Shown: positions 8,509-17,533 of the stretch, piece by piece | Layout of the letters: each line of letters starts with the position of its first letter | How positions within the stretch are numbered: position 1 is the first letter of the stretch | Assembly (NCBI GenBank): GCA_003170135.1 | Contig: PMZR01000074.1 | Location: 1-35,408 of the forward strand | Origin: Acidobacteriota bacterium | GTDB lineage: Bacteria > Acidobacteriota > Vicinamibacteria > Vicinamibacterales > Fen-181 | DNA: 35,408 nucleotides | Direction of reading: 5' to 3' | Made by a program: the position numbers and the translations under genes | Notes under the pieces: generated by a model | The model's input: the letters and a program-made list of their open reading frames with translations, nothing else | Told to the model about the DNA's origin: nothing | The model's database searches: none

Positions 8509-11500
8509 GCCACTACCGATCCCGCTCCGCAGATTGCCTCGATGCCCTCGAACAACTGGGCACTCGGACGCACGCGCGTCTGGCCGGTCACCTCGACGCG
8601 CACGCGCAGCGCGGGTTGCTGGTTCCGCAGTTCGAGTTCGAACGCGACGCGCCGGTCGCCGCGGTGCGCGGCGAGCAGCGCCGCGAGGGCCTCGCACGTG
8701 GCGCGATCGTGTGGTGGCATTGTAAGTCGAATCGTGACTTCACGTACGGCGCGTTCGTTCGCGGTTTCGAGCGGAACGATGTCGGCGGCGTAGAGGCGGG
8801 GCGTCTCCTCGTCGATTTCGAGCTTGCCGGTCACGAGCACCATCCGGTCGGTCTCGACGAGCGCCTCGGCCTTCATGAAGGTGTCGGGCCAGATGACGAC
8901 CTCCACGCTGCCATGCTGATCCTCGAGCATGATCACGCCCATGCGGTCGCCCTTCTTCGTCTTGAGCAGGCGCGTGGACGCGATGACGCCGCCGATGGTG
9001 ATCTCCTGGGTCCGCGGCGCGCCGTTGCCCTCGGCCGGCACCAGCCCGAGCGTATTGCGCGCGCCGATGGCCGCAAGCGCCCCGGCGAACCGCTCGACCG
9101 GGTGCCCGGACAAGTACAGCCCGAGCGCCTCCTTCTCGCACGCCAGTTGCTGCTGTTCGGTCCATGGCTCGGCGTCCGGCCACGGGCCGGCCGACCCGGC
9201 GCCATCGCCGCCCGGTCCTGCCTCCTCCGGTTCACCCCCGAACAGCTGCGCCTGGCCCTTGTCGCGATCGCGCTGCAGGCGGTTCCCATGTTCACACGCC
9301 GCTTCGATGGCCGCCATCAGGCGCGGCCGCAGCGCCCGGGCGGACAGCGCGGTGCCGTCGGTCCCGGTCGCATCGAAGGCGCCCGCCTTGACCAGGCTCT
9401 CGAACACGCGCCGGTTCACGAGCCGCAGGTCCAGGTGCTCGCACAGCGCGTAGAGCGACGTGATGCGCCCGACCTTCCGGCGGGCGTCCACGATCGACGC
9501 AATCGCGGCTTCGCCGACGCCCTTCACCGCGCCGAGGCCGAACCGGACGCCCTCGGGCGTCACCGTGAACGCGAACCCGCTCGTGTTCACGTCGGGCGGC
9601 AGGATCGGGATGCCTCGATCGCGCGCTTCGGCCAGGTACATCGCCAGCTTCTCGGTGTTCTGCGATTCGATCGTCAGCAGTGCGGCCAGGAAGTGCCACG
9701 CGTAGTTCGATTTCAGGTACGCCGTCTGGTAGGCGAGCAGCGCGTAGGTCGTCGAGTGCGACTTGTTGAAGCCGTACCCGGCGAAGTGCTCCATCAGATC
9801 GAAGATCTTGGCCGCCTTCTTCTCGTTGAGGTTGCGCGCGCGGGCGCCGTCCAGGAATTTCTGGCGCTGCGCCTGCATCACGTCGGCCTTCTTCTTGCCC
9901 ATCGCCTTGCGCAGCAGGTCGGCCTCGCCGAGCGAGAAACCGGCCAGCTCGGACGCGATGCGCATGACCTGTTCCTGGTACGCGATGACGCCGTAGGTGT
10001 CGCGCAGGATCGGCTCGAGCTGCGGCAGCTCGTACTTGATCTCCACCTTGCCGTGCTTGCGGGCGATGAAGTCGTCGATCATGCCGCTGCGCAGCGGGCC
10101 CGGCCGGTACAGCGCGTTCAACGCGATCAGGTCGTCGAAGCGCTGCGGCTTGGCCTTCCGCAGAATGTCGCGCATGCCCGAGCTCTCGAACTGGAAGATG
10201 CCCAGCGTGTGCCCTTCCGAGAACAGCTGGAAGGTCTTCGCGTCGTCGAGCGGGATCGCGTCCAGGGTGACAGTCTCGCCGGTCGTCTCCCGGATGTGCT
10301 TCACGCAGTCGTCGAGCAGCGTGAGCGTGCTCAGGCCGAGGAAGTCCATCTTGAGGAGGCCGATGCGCTCGATCTCCTTCATGCTCCACTGCGTCGTGAT
10401 TTCGTCGCGCTGCCCCTTGTAGAGCGGGACGAACTCGGTCAGCGGGCGCGGCGCGATGACGACGCCGGCGGCGTGCACCGACGCATGGCGCGTCATGCCT
10501 TCGAGGCGACGGGCGACCTGGAGCAGGTCCTTGACGCGCGGGTCCTTCTCCTCCGCCTCCTTCAGCGCGGGACTCTCCTCGAGCGCCTTCTCGAGCGTCA
10601 TGTCGAGGGTGGCCGGGATCATCTTGGCGACGCGGTCCACGTCCGCGTACGGGATGTCGAGGACCCGGCCCACGTCGCGTACGACCGCCCGCGCCTTCAT
10701 CGTCCCGAAGGTGATGATCTGCGCGACGTTCTCGCGGCCGTACTTGCGCGTCACGTACTCGATGACCTCGCCCCGCCGCCGTTCGCAGAAGTCGATGTCG
10801 ATATCCGGCAGCGAGATGCGCTCCGGGTTCAGGAACCGCTCGAAGAGGAGGTCGAAGTCGAGCGGATCGACGTCGGTGATCCCCAGGCAGTAGGCGACCA
10901 GGCTGCCGGCCGCCGACCCACGGCCCGGCCCCACGGGGATGCCGTGCTCCTTCGCATACCGGATGAAATCCCAGACGATGAGGAAGTAGCCCGGGTACTC
11001 CATCCGCTTGATGATGCCGATCTCGTAGCTGAGGCGCGCCGCGTAGTCCTCGATCGGGTGGCGCAGCAGGCCGCGCCCGGCGAGCGTCTGCAGCCGCGGC
11101 ATCCGGCGCGCCAGGCCCTCGCGCACCATCTGCTCGAAGTAGGCCTCCAGGCTGAACTCGGGCGGGACCTCGAAGCGCGGCAGATGGTTGCCGGTGTCGT
11201 CCAGGTTGACGTTGCACCGTTCCGCGATCCGCACCGTGTTGGCGAGCGCCTCGGGGAAGTCGCCGAAGACCGCCGCCATCTCGTCGGGCGTCTTCAGGTA
11301 GAACTGATCGCCGTGGTAACGCATCCGCTCGCGGTCGTTCACGGTCTTGCCCGTGCCGATGCACAGCAGGATGTCGTGGGCCCGCGCGTCTTCACGCCGC
11401 AGGTAGTGCACGTCGTTGGTGCACACGAGCGGCAGGCCGAGCTCGCGGGCGATGACCGGCAGGCCGGTGTTGACGCGCTGCTGCTCGTCGATGCCCTGGT

Positions 11501-12029
11501 ACTGGAGCTCGAGGAAGAAGTTGCCGGGGCCCAGGATGTCGCGGAACGTGGCCGCCGCGTCCAGCGCCTTCTGCTGCTGCTCGACGCGCAGACCGGACGG
11601 CACCTCGCCCTTCAGGCAGCTGCTCAGGCCAATCAGTCCCTTGGCATGGCGGGCGAGCAGGTCCTTGTCGATGCGCGGCCGATAGTAGAAGCCTTCGGTG
11701 TAGCCGGCCGTGACCAGCGTGATGAGGTTCTGGTAGCCCTCCTGGGTCTCCGCGAGCAGCACGAAGTGGTTCGACGCTTCGGAAATCGCGCCGCTCTTCT
11801 CGTGGCGGCTCCGCGGCGCGACGTACACCTCGCAACCGATGATCGGCTTGATGCCTTTCTGCTTCGCCTTGTCGTGGAAGATGACCGTCGAGAACATGTT
11901 GCCGTGCTCCGTCACGGCCATCGCCGGCACCTTCTGCGCGGCGGCATGCGAGAGCAACTCGTCCACGTGGCAGGCGCCGTCGAGGAGCGAGTACTCGGTG
12001 TGAAGGTGGAGATGGACGAATTCAGGCAT
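8502..12029 (-). CDS. dnaE: DNA polymerase III alpha subunit
   Basis: DnaE is the replicative polymerase catalytic subunit. The 1175 residues start at the ATG at 12029 (MPEFVHLHLHTEYSLLDG), the usual DnaE N-terminus; a GTG 15 bp upstream is possible but less typical. The PHP domain occupies about 1-280. The Pol-C core has GPGRGSAAGSLVAYCLG (about 367-383), the metal-binding PDIDIDF (408-414) and the third Asp in KMDFLG (Asp562). Helix-hairpin-helix motifs lie around 860-890 and an OB-fold near 1000-1080 (IGGVIASTRLLKTKKGDRMG). Length matches the family and no intein interrupts it. Spacers on both sides carry related 7-bp repeats. The stop codon TAG lies inside the downstream repeat element. 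Confidence 0.97.
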   Translation of the reverse strand: MPEFVHLHLHTEYSLLDGACHVDELLSHAAAQKVPAMAVTEHGNMFSTVIFHDKAKQKGIKPIIGCEVYVAPRSRHEKSGAISEASNHFVLLAETQEGYQNLITLVTAGYTEGFYYRPRIDKDLLARHAKGLIGLSSCLKGEVPSGLRVEQQQKALDAAATFRDILGPGNFFLELQYQGIDEQQRVNTGLPVIARELGLPLVCTNDVHYLRREDARAHDILLCIGTGKTVNDRERMRYHGDQFYLKTPDEMAAVFGDFPEALANTVRIAERCNVNLDDTGNHLPRFEVPPEFSLEAYFEQMVREGLARRMPRLQTLAGRGLLRHPIEDYAARLSYEIGIIKRMEYPGYFLIVWDFIRYAKEHGIPVGPGRGSAAGSLVAYCLGITDVDPLDFDLLFERFLNPERISLPDIDIDFCERRRGEVIEYVTRKYGRENVAQIITFGTMKARAVVRDVGRVLDIPYADVDRVAKMIPATLDMTLEKALEESPALKEAEEKDPRVKDLLQVARRLEGMTRHASVHAAGVVIAPRPLTEFVPLYKGQRDEITTQWSMKEIERIGLLKMDFLGLSTLTLLDDCVKHIRETTGETVTLDAIPLDDAKTFQLFSEGHTLGIFQFESSGMRDILRKAKPQRFDDLIALNALYRPGPLRSGMIDDFIARKHGKVEIKYELPQLEPILRDTYGVIAYQEQVMRIASELAGFSLGEADLLRKAMGKKKADVMQAQRQKFLDGARARNLNEKKAAKIFDLMEHFAGYGFNKSHSTTYALLAYQTAYLKSNYAWHFLAALLTIESQNTEKLAMYLAEARDRGIPILPPDVNTSGFAFTVTPEGVRFGLGAVKGVGEAAIASIVDARRKVGRITSLYALCEHLDLRLVNRRVFESLVKAGAFDATGTDGTALSARALRPRLMAAIEAACEHGNRLQRDRDKGQAQLFGGEPEEAGPGGDGAGSAGPWPDAEPWTEQQQLACEKEALGLYLSGHPVERFAGALAAIGARNTLGLVPAEGNGAPRTQEITIGGVIASTRLLKTKKGDRMGVIMLEDQHGSVEVVIWPDTFMKAEALVETDRMVLVTGKLEIDEETPRLYAADIVPLETANERAVREVTIRLTMPPHDRATCEALAALLAAHRGDRRVAFELELRNQQPALRVRVEVTGQTRVRPSAQLFEGIEAICGAGSVVAK

Positions 12030-12052
12030 CGGGACGGGACCCACGGGAAATC

Positions 12053-12240
12053 GTGCTATGTGCTATGTGCTACGTGCTGTGTGCTCGGTGCTGTGTGCTC
12101 GGTGCTACGTGCGGTCTGCTGTGTGCTCGTACCACGTGCCGTGTGCTCGGTGCGGCGCTGAGTGCAAGGAAACGGACGCGCGGTGCGTCAGTCCCTGCGC
12201 ACCTTGCTGCACCCGGCACCCAGCACCCGGCACCCAGCAC
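12053..12240. repeat. Heptameric GTGCTNN repeat element with inverted arms (dnaE-guaA spacer)
   Basis: Starting at 12053, about eleven 7-bp units follow in unbroken register to 12129 (GTGCTAT twice, then GTGCTAC, GTGCTGT, GTGCTCG and variants; one unit reads CTGCTGT). More follow at 12136-12156. The right arm (about 12204-12240), read on the minus strand, has GTGCTGG, GTGCCGG, GTGCTGG, GTGCCGG, GTGCAGC. The arms are inverted and separated by about 45 nt that hold a small GGTGCG/CGCACC hairpin. The element lies between the guaA stop and the dnaE start and could attenuate or cap transcripts. It has no spacer-repeat layout of a CRISPR. Confidence 0.75.
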
Positions 12241-12244
12241 TACC

Positions 12245-13789
12245 CTACTCCCATTCGATCGTCGATGGCGGCTTCGAGCTCACGTCGTAGACGACCCGGT
12301 TGATGCCCTTCACCTCGTTGACGAGCCTCGACGAGATGCGGGCGAGCAGATCATACGGCAGTCGGGCCCAATCCGCCGTCATCCCGTCCTGGCTCTCGAC
12401 GGCGCGCACGGCGACGGCGTATTCGTAGGTTCGTTCGTCCCCCATCACCCCGACGCTCTGCACCGTCAACAGCACCGCGAAACTCTGCCAGAGCTTCGCG
12501 TACCACCCGCTTCGCCGCATCTCCTCGGCCACGACGCCGTCGGCCCGCTGCAGCAGGTCCAGCCGGGCCGGCGTCACCTCGCCCACGATGCGCACCGCCA
12601 GGCCGGGGCCCGGAAACGGCTGGCGCACGATGAACTCCTCGTCCAGTCCGAGCTCGCGGCCCACCAGCCGCACCTCGTCCTTGAACAGTTCACGCAGCGG
12701 TTCGACCAGCTTGAGGCGCATCCGCTCGGGCAGGCCGCCCACGTTGTGATGGCTCTTGATCGCGGCCGCCGGCCCGGACGTCGAGGCCGACTCGATGACG
12801 TCCGGATAGAGCGTCCCCTGGCCGAGAAAGTCGAAGCCGCCCAGCGCGAGCGCCTGCTCGTCGAAAACATGGATGAACGTCGCACCGATGATCTTGCGCT
12901 TCTGCTCGGGATCGAGGATCCCCTCCAGCCGCCGCAGGAACATCTGCGACGCGTCCACGCAGACGACGGGCAGGTGCAGTTTCTCGACGAACCGGCGCTT
13001 CACCTGCGTCGCCTCGTCTTTTCGAAGCAGGCCGTTGTCCACGAACAGGCACGTCAGGCGATCACCCACCGCGCGGTGAATGAGCGCGGCGGCCACCGTC
13101 GAATCGACGCCGCCGCTCAGTCCGCAAATCACGCGCCCGCTCCCGACTTGCCGCGTGATGCGCCCCACGGTCTCCTCGACGAACGAGGCCATCGTCCAGT
13201 CGCCCGTGCAGCCGCAGACACCGTAGGCGAAGTTGCGCAACACCGTGGCGCCGCTCTCGGTATGCGCGACCTCGGGATGGAACAGCAGGGCGTGCAGATC
13301 GCGGGCGACATCGACCATCGCCGCGACCGGCGCGTTGGCGCTCGTTGCGACCACGCGGAAGCCCGGCGGCGCCTGCTCGATGAAATCACCGTGGCTCGCC
13401 CACACGCGAATCCGGTTCGGCACGGTCGCAAACAGCCGGCTGTCACCGGCGGCGTCGATCTCCACCTCCGCCAGGCCGTACTCCCGGTGCGGCGCCGGCG
13501 CCACGCGGCCACCGAGGGCATCGGCCATCAGTTGCATGCCGTAGCAGATGCCGAGCACGGGCACCTGGCCGCCGAAGATCCTCGGATCGCAGCGCGGCGC
13601 GCCCGGCTGCGACACGCTCCGCGGCCCGCCCGACAGGATCACGCCGGCCGGCCGGCGGGCGACGAGATCCTCGTACGGCACGTCGAAGGGCACGATCTCC
13701 GAATAGACCGAGCGTTCTCTCAGGCGGCGCGCGATGAGCCGCGTGTACTGAGAGCCGAAATCGAGCACCAGGATGGTTTGATGAGCCAC
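12245..13789 (-). CDS. guaA: GMP synthase (glutamine-hydrolysing)
   Basis: GuaA converts XMP to GMP using ATP and glutamine in purine synthesis. The 514 residues contain the class I glutamine amidotransferase domain with Cys82 (GICYGMQ) and His171/Glu173 (FHPEV). The ATP-pyrophosphatase domain has the PP-loop SGGVDS (225-230), followed by LFVDNGLLR. The dimerisation domain ends in the conserved [18 protein letters not shown]. All catalytic residues are present. It is divergent from the BamB-like gene, with a 57-bp space that holds a -10-like TATAAT. Its stop lies directly against the heptamer element upstream of dnaE. Confidence 0.98.
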   Translation of the reverse strand: MAHQTILVLDFGSQYTRLIARRLRERSVYSEIVPFDVPYEDLVARRPAGVILSGGPRSVSQPGAPRCDPRIFGGQVPVLGICYGMQLMADALGGRVAPAPHREYGLAEVEIDAAGDSRLFATVPNRIRVWASHGDFIEQAPPGFRVVATSANAPVAAMVDVARDLHALLFHPEVAHTESGATVLRNFAYGVCGCTGDWTMASFVEETVGRITRQVGSGRVICGLSGGVDSTVAAALIHRAVGDRLTCLFVDNGLLRKDEATQVKRRFVEKLHLPVVCVDASQMFLRRLEGILDPEQKRKIIGATFIHVFDEQALALGGFDFLGQGTLYPDVIESASTSGPAAAIKSHHNVGGLPERMRLKLVEPLRELFKDEVRLVGRELGLDEEFIVRQPFPGPGLAVRIVGEVTPARLDLLQRADGVVAEEMRRSGWYAKLWQSFAVLLTVQSVGVMGDERTYEYAVAVRAVESQDGMTADWARLPYDLLARISSRLVNEVKGINRVVYDVSSKPPSTIEWE

Positions 13790-13832
13790 GTGAGAGCCGG
13801 AGAGGATGCCGTGGGCCCAACCGTTTGACGCT

Positions 13833-13838
13833 ATTATA
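13833..13838 (-). promoter_or_regulatory. guaA: Candidate -10 box for guaA
   Basis: A perfect TATAAT on the minus strand sits 44 bp before the guaA ATG. The hexamer 17 bp further upstream (AGGTGA) is a poor -35, so this is a -10-only candidate. Confidence 0.35.
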
Positions 13839-13846
13839 GCGGGGTC

Positions 13847-15109
13847 ATGCCGGACTCACCTACGCGCGGGGCCCGACGGCCCGCCGCCACGCGCGCACTC
13901 GGCGCTTTCATCATCTGCCTCGCGTTGCCACTCTTCGCCGCCGCGCAGGCGCCACACGCCGCCGCGCAGGCGCCACACGCCGCCGCGCAAGCGCCACACG
14001 CCGCCGCGCAGACGCCACCGGCGAAAGCCTCGGATCTCTTCCCGATGGCCCCCGTCTGGACGATCACCCTCGACGCGGCGCCTGCCGACGCGCTGGCCTA
14101 CGACGCCGACCATGCGTTCATCGCGCTGAAGGCCCGGACCGACGAGGGCCAGGCGCAGCCGGCCCGCGTTGTCGCCCTGTCGCTCTCGGACGGCTCCACG
14201 CGCTGGAGTCGCGACGTCGATGACGTCCACGCACTCGTCGCGGGCGACAACCTGCTGGTCGCGTGTTCCGGCACGCGGCTCCTGGCATTCGACGCCGTCG
14301 AGGGCCGGCCACTTTGGCAACTGCCGCTCGACGCGCCGCTCGCGGCGCCGCTTCACTACGACGGCGGCTGGCTCGTCGCCGTCACCCAGGCCAGCCAGGC
14401 GCTGGCGATTCGCGCACGCGACGGCCAGAAGGTGTGGCAGGTTCGACTGCCCTCGCCTGCCACCGGCGAGCCCGCGCTCTCCGGCGACGGCTTGTACCTC
14501 CCGCTGACAGACAACCGCGTCGTCCGATTGAACCTGCAGACCGGGACCGGCGCGTGGGACCGGAAGATCCTGTCGCAACCGATGACAATCCTGCTATCAG
14601 GCGACCGCGTGTTCGTCGGCACCCGCGAGCGCTGGTTCTATGCGCTGGAGCCGGACAGCGGCCGCGTGCAATGGCGCGTCCGCGTCGGCGCGGGGATCGC
14701 CGGCACGCCGGCGGCCGACGCCGCGAGCGTGGTCTTTCTGTCGCTCGACAACCTGCTGCGCGCGCTCGATCGGTCGGGCGGATCGTTGAAGTGGCGACAA
14801 CTGCTGACGCGGCGAGGGCGGTTCGGACCGTTTCCGGTTGGCCAGGCGCTCTTCGTGTCGGGCGCTTCGCCGACGATCCAGGCGTATTCGAGAGTCGGCG
14901 GTGCGCCGGCCGGATCGTTCGACGCACCGCACGATCTGGACAAGCCCGTGCATGTGGTCGGCGGCCTCACCGATCGCGATTTTCTGCTGATCGCGGTGAC
15001 CGTCGAACGCGAAGTCATCGCCATCCGACCGCACACGCTCGAACCCGAGGCCTTTGCAATCAGCCCGCTCGCCGCGTTCGCCGCGGGTCAGCCCCGCTGG
15101 CGCTGGTGA
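13847..15109 (+). CDS. Secreted PQQ-like (BamB-type) beta-propeller protein
   Basis: The 420 residues begin with a signal peptide or anchor (about 9-35: basic start, then [15 protein letters not shown]). A low-complexity Ala/Gln/Pro/His stretch made of three AAAQAPH units and one AAAQTPP follows. The rest is a repeating beta-propeller with PQQ-like blades, such as [49 protein letters not shown] and [17 protein letters not shown]. This resembles BamB, the lipoprotein scaffold of the outer-membrane beta-barrel assembly machine, and related periplasmic propellers. There is no clear lipobox Cys, and true PQQ-binding residues cannot be assigned. A scaffold role in the periplasm is the best inference. 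No bam gene is adjacent, so it is not named bamB. Confidence 0.75.
   Translation: MPDSPTRGARRPAATRALGAFIICLALPLFAAAQAPHAAAQAPHAAAQAPHAAAQTPPAKASDLFPMAPVWTITLDAAPADALAYDADHAFIALKARTDEGQAQPARVVALSLSDGSTRWSRDVDDVHALVAGDNLLVACSGTRLLAFDAVEGRPLWQLPLDAPLAAPLHYDGGWLVAVTQASQALAIRARDGQKVWQVRLPSPATGEPALSGDGLYLPLTDNRVVRLNLQTGTGAWDRKILSQPMTILLSGDRVFVGTRERWFYALEPDSGRVQWRVRVGAGIAGTPAADAASVVFLSLDNLLRALDRSGGSLKWRQLLTRRGRFGPFPVGQALFVSGASPTIQAYSRVGGAPAGSFDAPHDLDKPVHVVGGLTDRDFLLIAVTVEREVIAIRPHTLEPEAFAISPLAAFAAGQPRWRW
13937..14020 (+). repeat. In-frame 21-bp tandem repeat, four units
   Basis: Four 21-bp units lie at 13937, 13958, 13979 and 14000 within the propeller gene. Each encodes AAAQAPH, the last AAAQTPP. 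Units 1 and 2 are identical at the DNA level, and unit 3 differs by one base. This points to recent slippage or duplication in a linker after the signal peptide. Confidence 0.9.
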
Positions 15110-15128
15110 GTCAACGGCTCGAGGCTGC

Positions 15129-15163
15129 CGGACTTCGGACACCGGACTCCAGATTCCGGACGA
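15129..15163. repeat. Heptameric CGGACNN repeat in convergent spacer
   Basis: Five 7-bp units lie in register between the stops of two convergent genes: CGGACTT, CGGACAC, CGGACTC, CAGATTC, CGGACGA. The unit differs from the GTGC-NNN arrays around dnaE but has the same period. Confidence 0.55.
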
Positions 15164-15172
15164 CGCAGTTCT

Positions 15173-16417
15173 TCAGGTTCCCACCGACTCCGGGTGCCGG
15201 CTCACCTCTTCCTTCACGAGTTCGGTCAACCTGCGGATCCCTTCCTCGATGCGCGGGATCGGCGGGAGCGAGAACGACAGGCGCATCAGGCTCCTGCCGG
15301 AGCCATCCACGAAGAACGCGCTTCCCGCCACGTAGATGACCTTGTGCTCGATGGCTCTCGGCAGAAGGTCGTCGGCGCTCACATGGCGCGGCAGGGCCAC
15401 CCACAGGAAGAACCCGCCCCGCGGCTCCGGCCACGTCACCAGGTCCCCGAGCCCGGCCGCCAGGCTGCGCTCCATCACGTCCCGTTTCTGCTGGTAATGC
15501 CCGCGCAGCTTCACCACCTGTCGCTCGAGCACGCCGCGCTTCCAGGCCTCGAACACGATCCGCTGGTCGAGCGCACCCGTGAACAAATCCTGCGTCTGCT
15601 TCGTCACGTCCAGCTTGGCGATGAGCGGCTCGCCGGCAATGACCCAGGCCACGCGGAATCCGGGCGCGAGCGTCTTCGAGAAGCTGCTCAGGTAGACGAC
15701 GCGACCCTCCGTGTCGTCGGCCTTGATCGGACGCGTCTCGGCCACCGTCGCCGAGTCCTCGAAATACAGCGAGCCGTACGGGTCGTCCTCGACGATGAGC
15801 ACGTTGCGCTGTCCCGCCCACTCCAGCAGCCGGCGTCGCTTCGCCTGCGAAATCAGGAGGCCCGTCGGGTTCTGGAAATTCGGCACGACGTAGAGAAATT
15901 TCACCCGCCGCCCAGCCAGCCGCTCCCGCTCCACCACGGCATCCAGATCGTCCATGTCGATGCCGTCCTCCTCCTGCCGGACACCGACGAGCGCGGCGCC
16001 GGCATTGCGGAACGCCGCGAGTGCGCCCGTGTAGGCAGGCAGCTCGACCAGGACGACGTCGCCCGGATCGACGAGGATCCGCCCGAGCAGGTCCAGGCCC
16101 TGCTGCGACCCGGTGGTCACCATCACGTTTTCGGACGTGGTCTTGATGCCCCTGTCGGCGGCGATGTGGACGATCGCATCGATGAGGTTCGGCAGGCCGC
16201 GCGTCGGCCCGTACTGCAGGGTCGTCGAGTCGCGCGAGCCCAGCACGTCGGCCGAGATTTCGCGGAATGCCTCCCACGCGAAGGTCGCCGGGTCCGGGTA
16301 GCCGGGCGCGAACGAAATCAGGTCGGGATCGCGAAGGGCCATGACGCCCATCTTGCGAATGGCCGACCCTTGCTGGTTCTCCGCGACGCGCGAAAAGAAG
16401 GATGAATACGTGATCAT
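15173..16417 (-). CDS. PLP-dependent aminotransferase, class I/II (LysN/ARO8-like)
   Basis: This is a fold-type I aminotransferase of 414 residues when started at the ATG at 16417, which has an upstream AAGGA. Visible motifs are YGPTRGLPNLIDAI (69-82), the phosphate/cofactor-binding GSQQGLDLLGRI (103-114), Asn183-Pro184 (FQNPTG), Asp212 in EDDPY that contacts the pyridine nitrogen, and the Schiff-base lysine Lys248 in LSSFSKTLAPGFRVAW. Family members act on 2-aminoadipate, aromatic or branched amino acids; the substrate cannot be read here. There is no DNA-binding MocR domain at the N-terminus, so it is an enzyme rather than a regulator. It starts 16 bp after the stop of the membrane-protein gene upstream, so the two are probably one transcript. 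Confidence 0.88.
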   Translation of the reverse strand: MITYSSFFSRVAENQQGSAIRKMGVMALRDPDLISFAPGYPDPATFAWEAFREISADVLGSRDSTTLQYGPTRGLPNLIDAIVHIAADRGIKTTSENVMVTTGSQQGLDLLGRILVDPGDVVLVELPAYTGALAAFRNAGAALVGVRQEEDGIDMDDLDAVVERERLAGRRVKFLYVVPNFQNPTGLLISQAKRRRLLEWAGQRNVLIVEDDPYGSLYFEDSATVAETRPIKADDTEGRVVYLSSFSKTLAPGFRVAWVIAGEPLIAKLDVTKQTQDLFTGALDQRIVFEAWKRGVLERQVVKLRGHYQQKRDVMERSLAAGLGDLVTWPEPRGGFFLWVALPRHVSADDLLPRAIEHKVIYVAGSAFFVDGSGRSLMRLSFSLPPIPRIEEGIRRLTELVKEEVSRHPESVGT

Positions 16418-16433
16418 GTGGACTTCGTCCTTA

Positions 16434-17432
16434 TCAATGGGGCGCCGGAACGTAACTGCGCGGCGCGCCGCCGGGCGACCGCGGTGCATAGAGATCGATG
16501 TAGGCCGCCAGAGCGGTCAAGCCGAGGTACTGAAACACCAGATTGCGCAACAACCACGCGCCCAGTTGCAGCGGCAATACGATCAGCGTCGCGACGGGCA
16601 TGAAGGCGATCAGCCCGAGTCCCGCGGTGGCGCCGATGGAGGCCACCGTCGCCAGCACGACCAGCAGCAGGATCACGCCGAACACGCCGATCACGTCCCA
16701 CAGGTCAGCCTTGAGGAAGCGGAACACCTCGCCGAGCGACCAGCGCACGCCGCGCCCGCTGACGGCGAGGACGATCTGCGCCAGCAGGTACAGCAAATTC
16801 ACCACCGTGATCCAGACGACGAGCGCAGCCGAGAGCAGCGCGGCCACGAGCGCCCAGGCGACCAGCAGCGACGGGTTGGTGATCCAGCGGTATCCGCCGA
16901 ACACGGCGACCAGGTAGACCGTGGCGGAAAGAACGTAGACGGCCACCAGGCCGAAGCCCAGCGTCAGATAGCGCCGGGACAGCGCCGCCGAACCGCTCAT
17001 GTAGTGTTCGATCGAGAAGCGCGACGCCGCGTGGAACGCGGCCAGCCGCAGCGGCGGCTGTTCGATTGGCCCGACGGATCGGTCGGCGTCCGCCAGCACC
17101 CAGACCGTTCCGCCTTTGACTAGGAACATCAGGGCCGAACCGCCGAGCAGTACGATCGCGAAGGCGAACAGGAACGACACGAGCGCAATCGGCTGGGCGA
17201 CGAGCGCCGAGGCCACGCCGGCCACGATGTCCCGCAGATCGCCGTTCAGCAGATCCCACAGGTTGCGGCCGAGCAGCACGGTGACCAGGAACACGCCGCT
17301 CAGGATCGGCACGGCCAGCAGCAGCTTGAAGGTCGACTCGGCCGTGAACTGGATGAGCACGACCGGCCAGTTCGCCGCGGTGAGCAGCGCGCCACGCTTG
17401 AGTGCGATCTTCAGGAGACCGGTCTGTTTCAT
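16434..17432 (-). CDS. Conserved multi-pass membrane protein of unknown function
   Basis: The family was not recognised. From the ATG at 17432 it has 332 residues; an in-frame TTG at 17456 would add eight. About seven hydrophobic segments are visible, including FKLLLAVPILSGVFLVTVLL, IALVSFLFAFAIVLLGGSAL, LGFGLVAVYVLSATVYLVAV, LVAWALVAALLSAALVVWIT, VIGVFGVILLLVVLATVA and GLIAFMPVATLIVLPLQLGA. They are arranged around polar loops rich in Arg and Asp. No transporter motif or ATP-binding site is visible. The aminotransferase gene follows 16 bp downstream on the same strand, which hints at a shared pathway or simple cotranscription. A 76-bp spacer with divergent starts separates it from the kinase gene. 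Confidence 0.75.
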   Translation of the reverse strand: MKQTGLLKIALKRGALLTAANWPVVLIQFTAESTFKLLLAVPILSGVFLVTVLLGRNLWDLLNGDLRDIVAGVASALVAQPIALVSFLFAFAIVLLGGSALMFLVKGGTVWVLADADRSVGPIEQPPLRLAAFHAASRFSIEHYMSGSAALSRRYLTLGFGLVAVYVLSATVYLVAVFGGYRWITNPSLLVAWALVAALLSAALVVWITVVNLLYLLAQIVLAVSGRGVRWSLGEVFRFLKADLWDVIGVFGVILLLVVLATVASIGATAGLGLIAFMPVATLIVLPLQLGAWLLRNLVFQYLGLTALAAYIDLYAPRSPGGAPRSYVPAPH

Positions 17433-17533
17433 AGGGAATCGGGGGAGCGCGTCCAACCCGACACTATATCAAAGGCGCACCGCTTTACGGCGCGCCGGGC
17501 GGCATCTCTTGCCGACCCCCCGCAACCCCTTGT

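Noticed and set aside
8502..12029. Split gene or intein in dnaE
   Set aside because: The frame is continuous at normal length and no intein splice motifs interrupt the polymerase core.
8223..12161. A 1312-codon open frame on the plus strand opposite dnaE
   Set aside because: It is the antisense of dnaE in GC-rich DNA. The composition is Arg/Leu/Val/His-rich with no recognisable domain, and dnaE has complete family motifs.
12053..12240. CRISPR array
   Set aside because: The unit is 7 bp with three variable bases. There are no 25-40-bp repeats, no unique spacers and no cas genes.
13825..13838. TTGACG next to TATTAT as a plus-strand promoter
   Set aside because: The two hexamers are almost adjacent, not 16-18 bp apart, and the start codon would be only 9 bp away.
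17490..17533. GGCGGCATCTCTTGC upstream of the kinase as a sigma-54 -24/-12 promoter
   Set aside because: No GG and GC pair has the required 10-nt spacing; available spacings are 8, 11 and 12.
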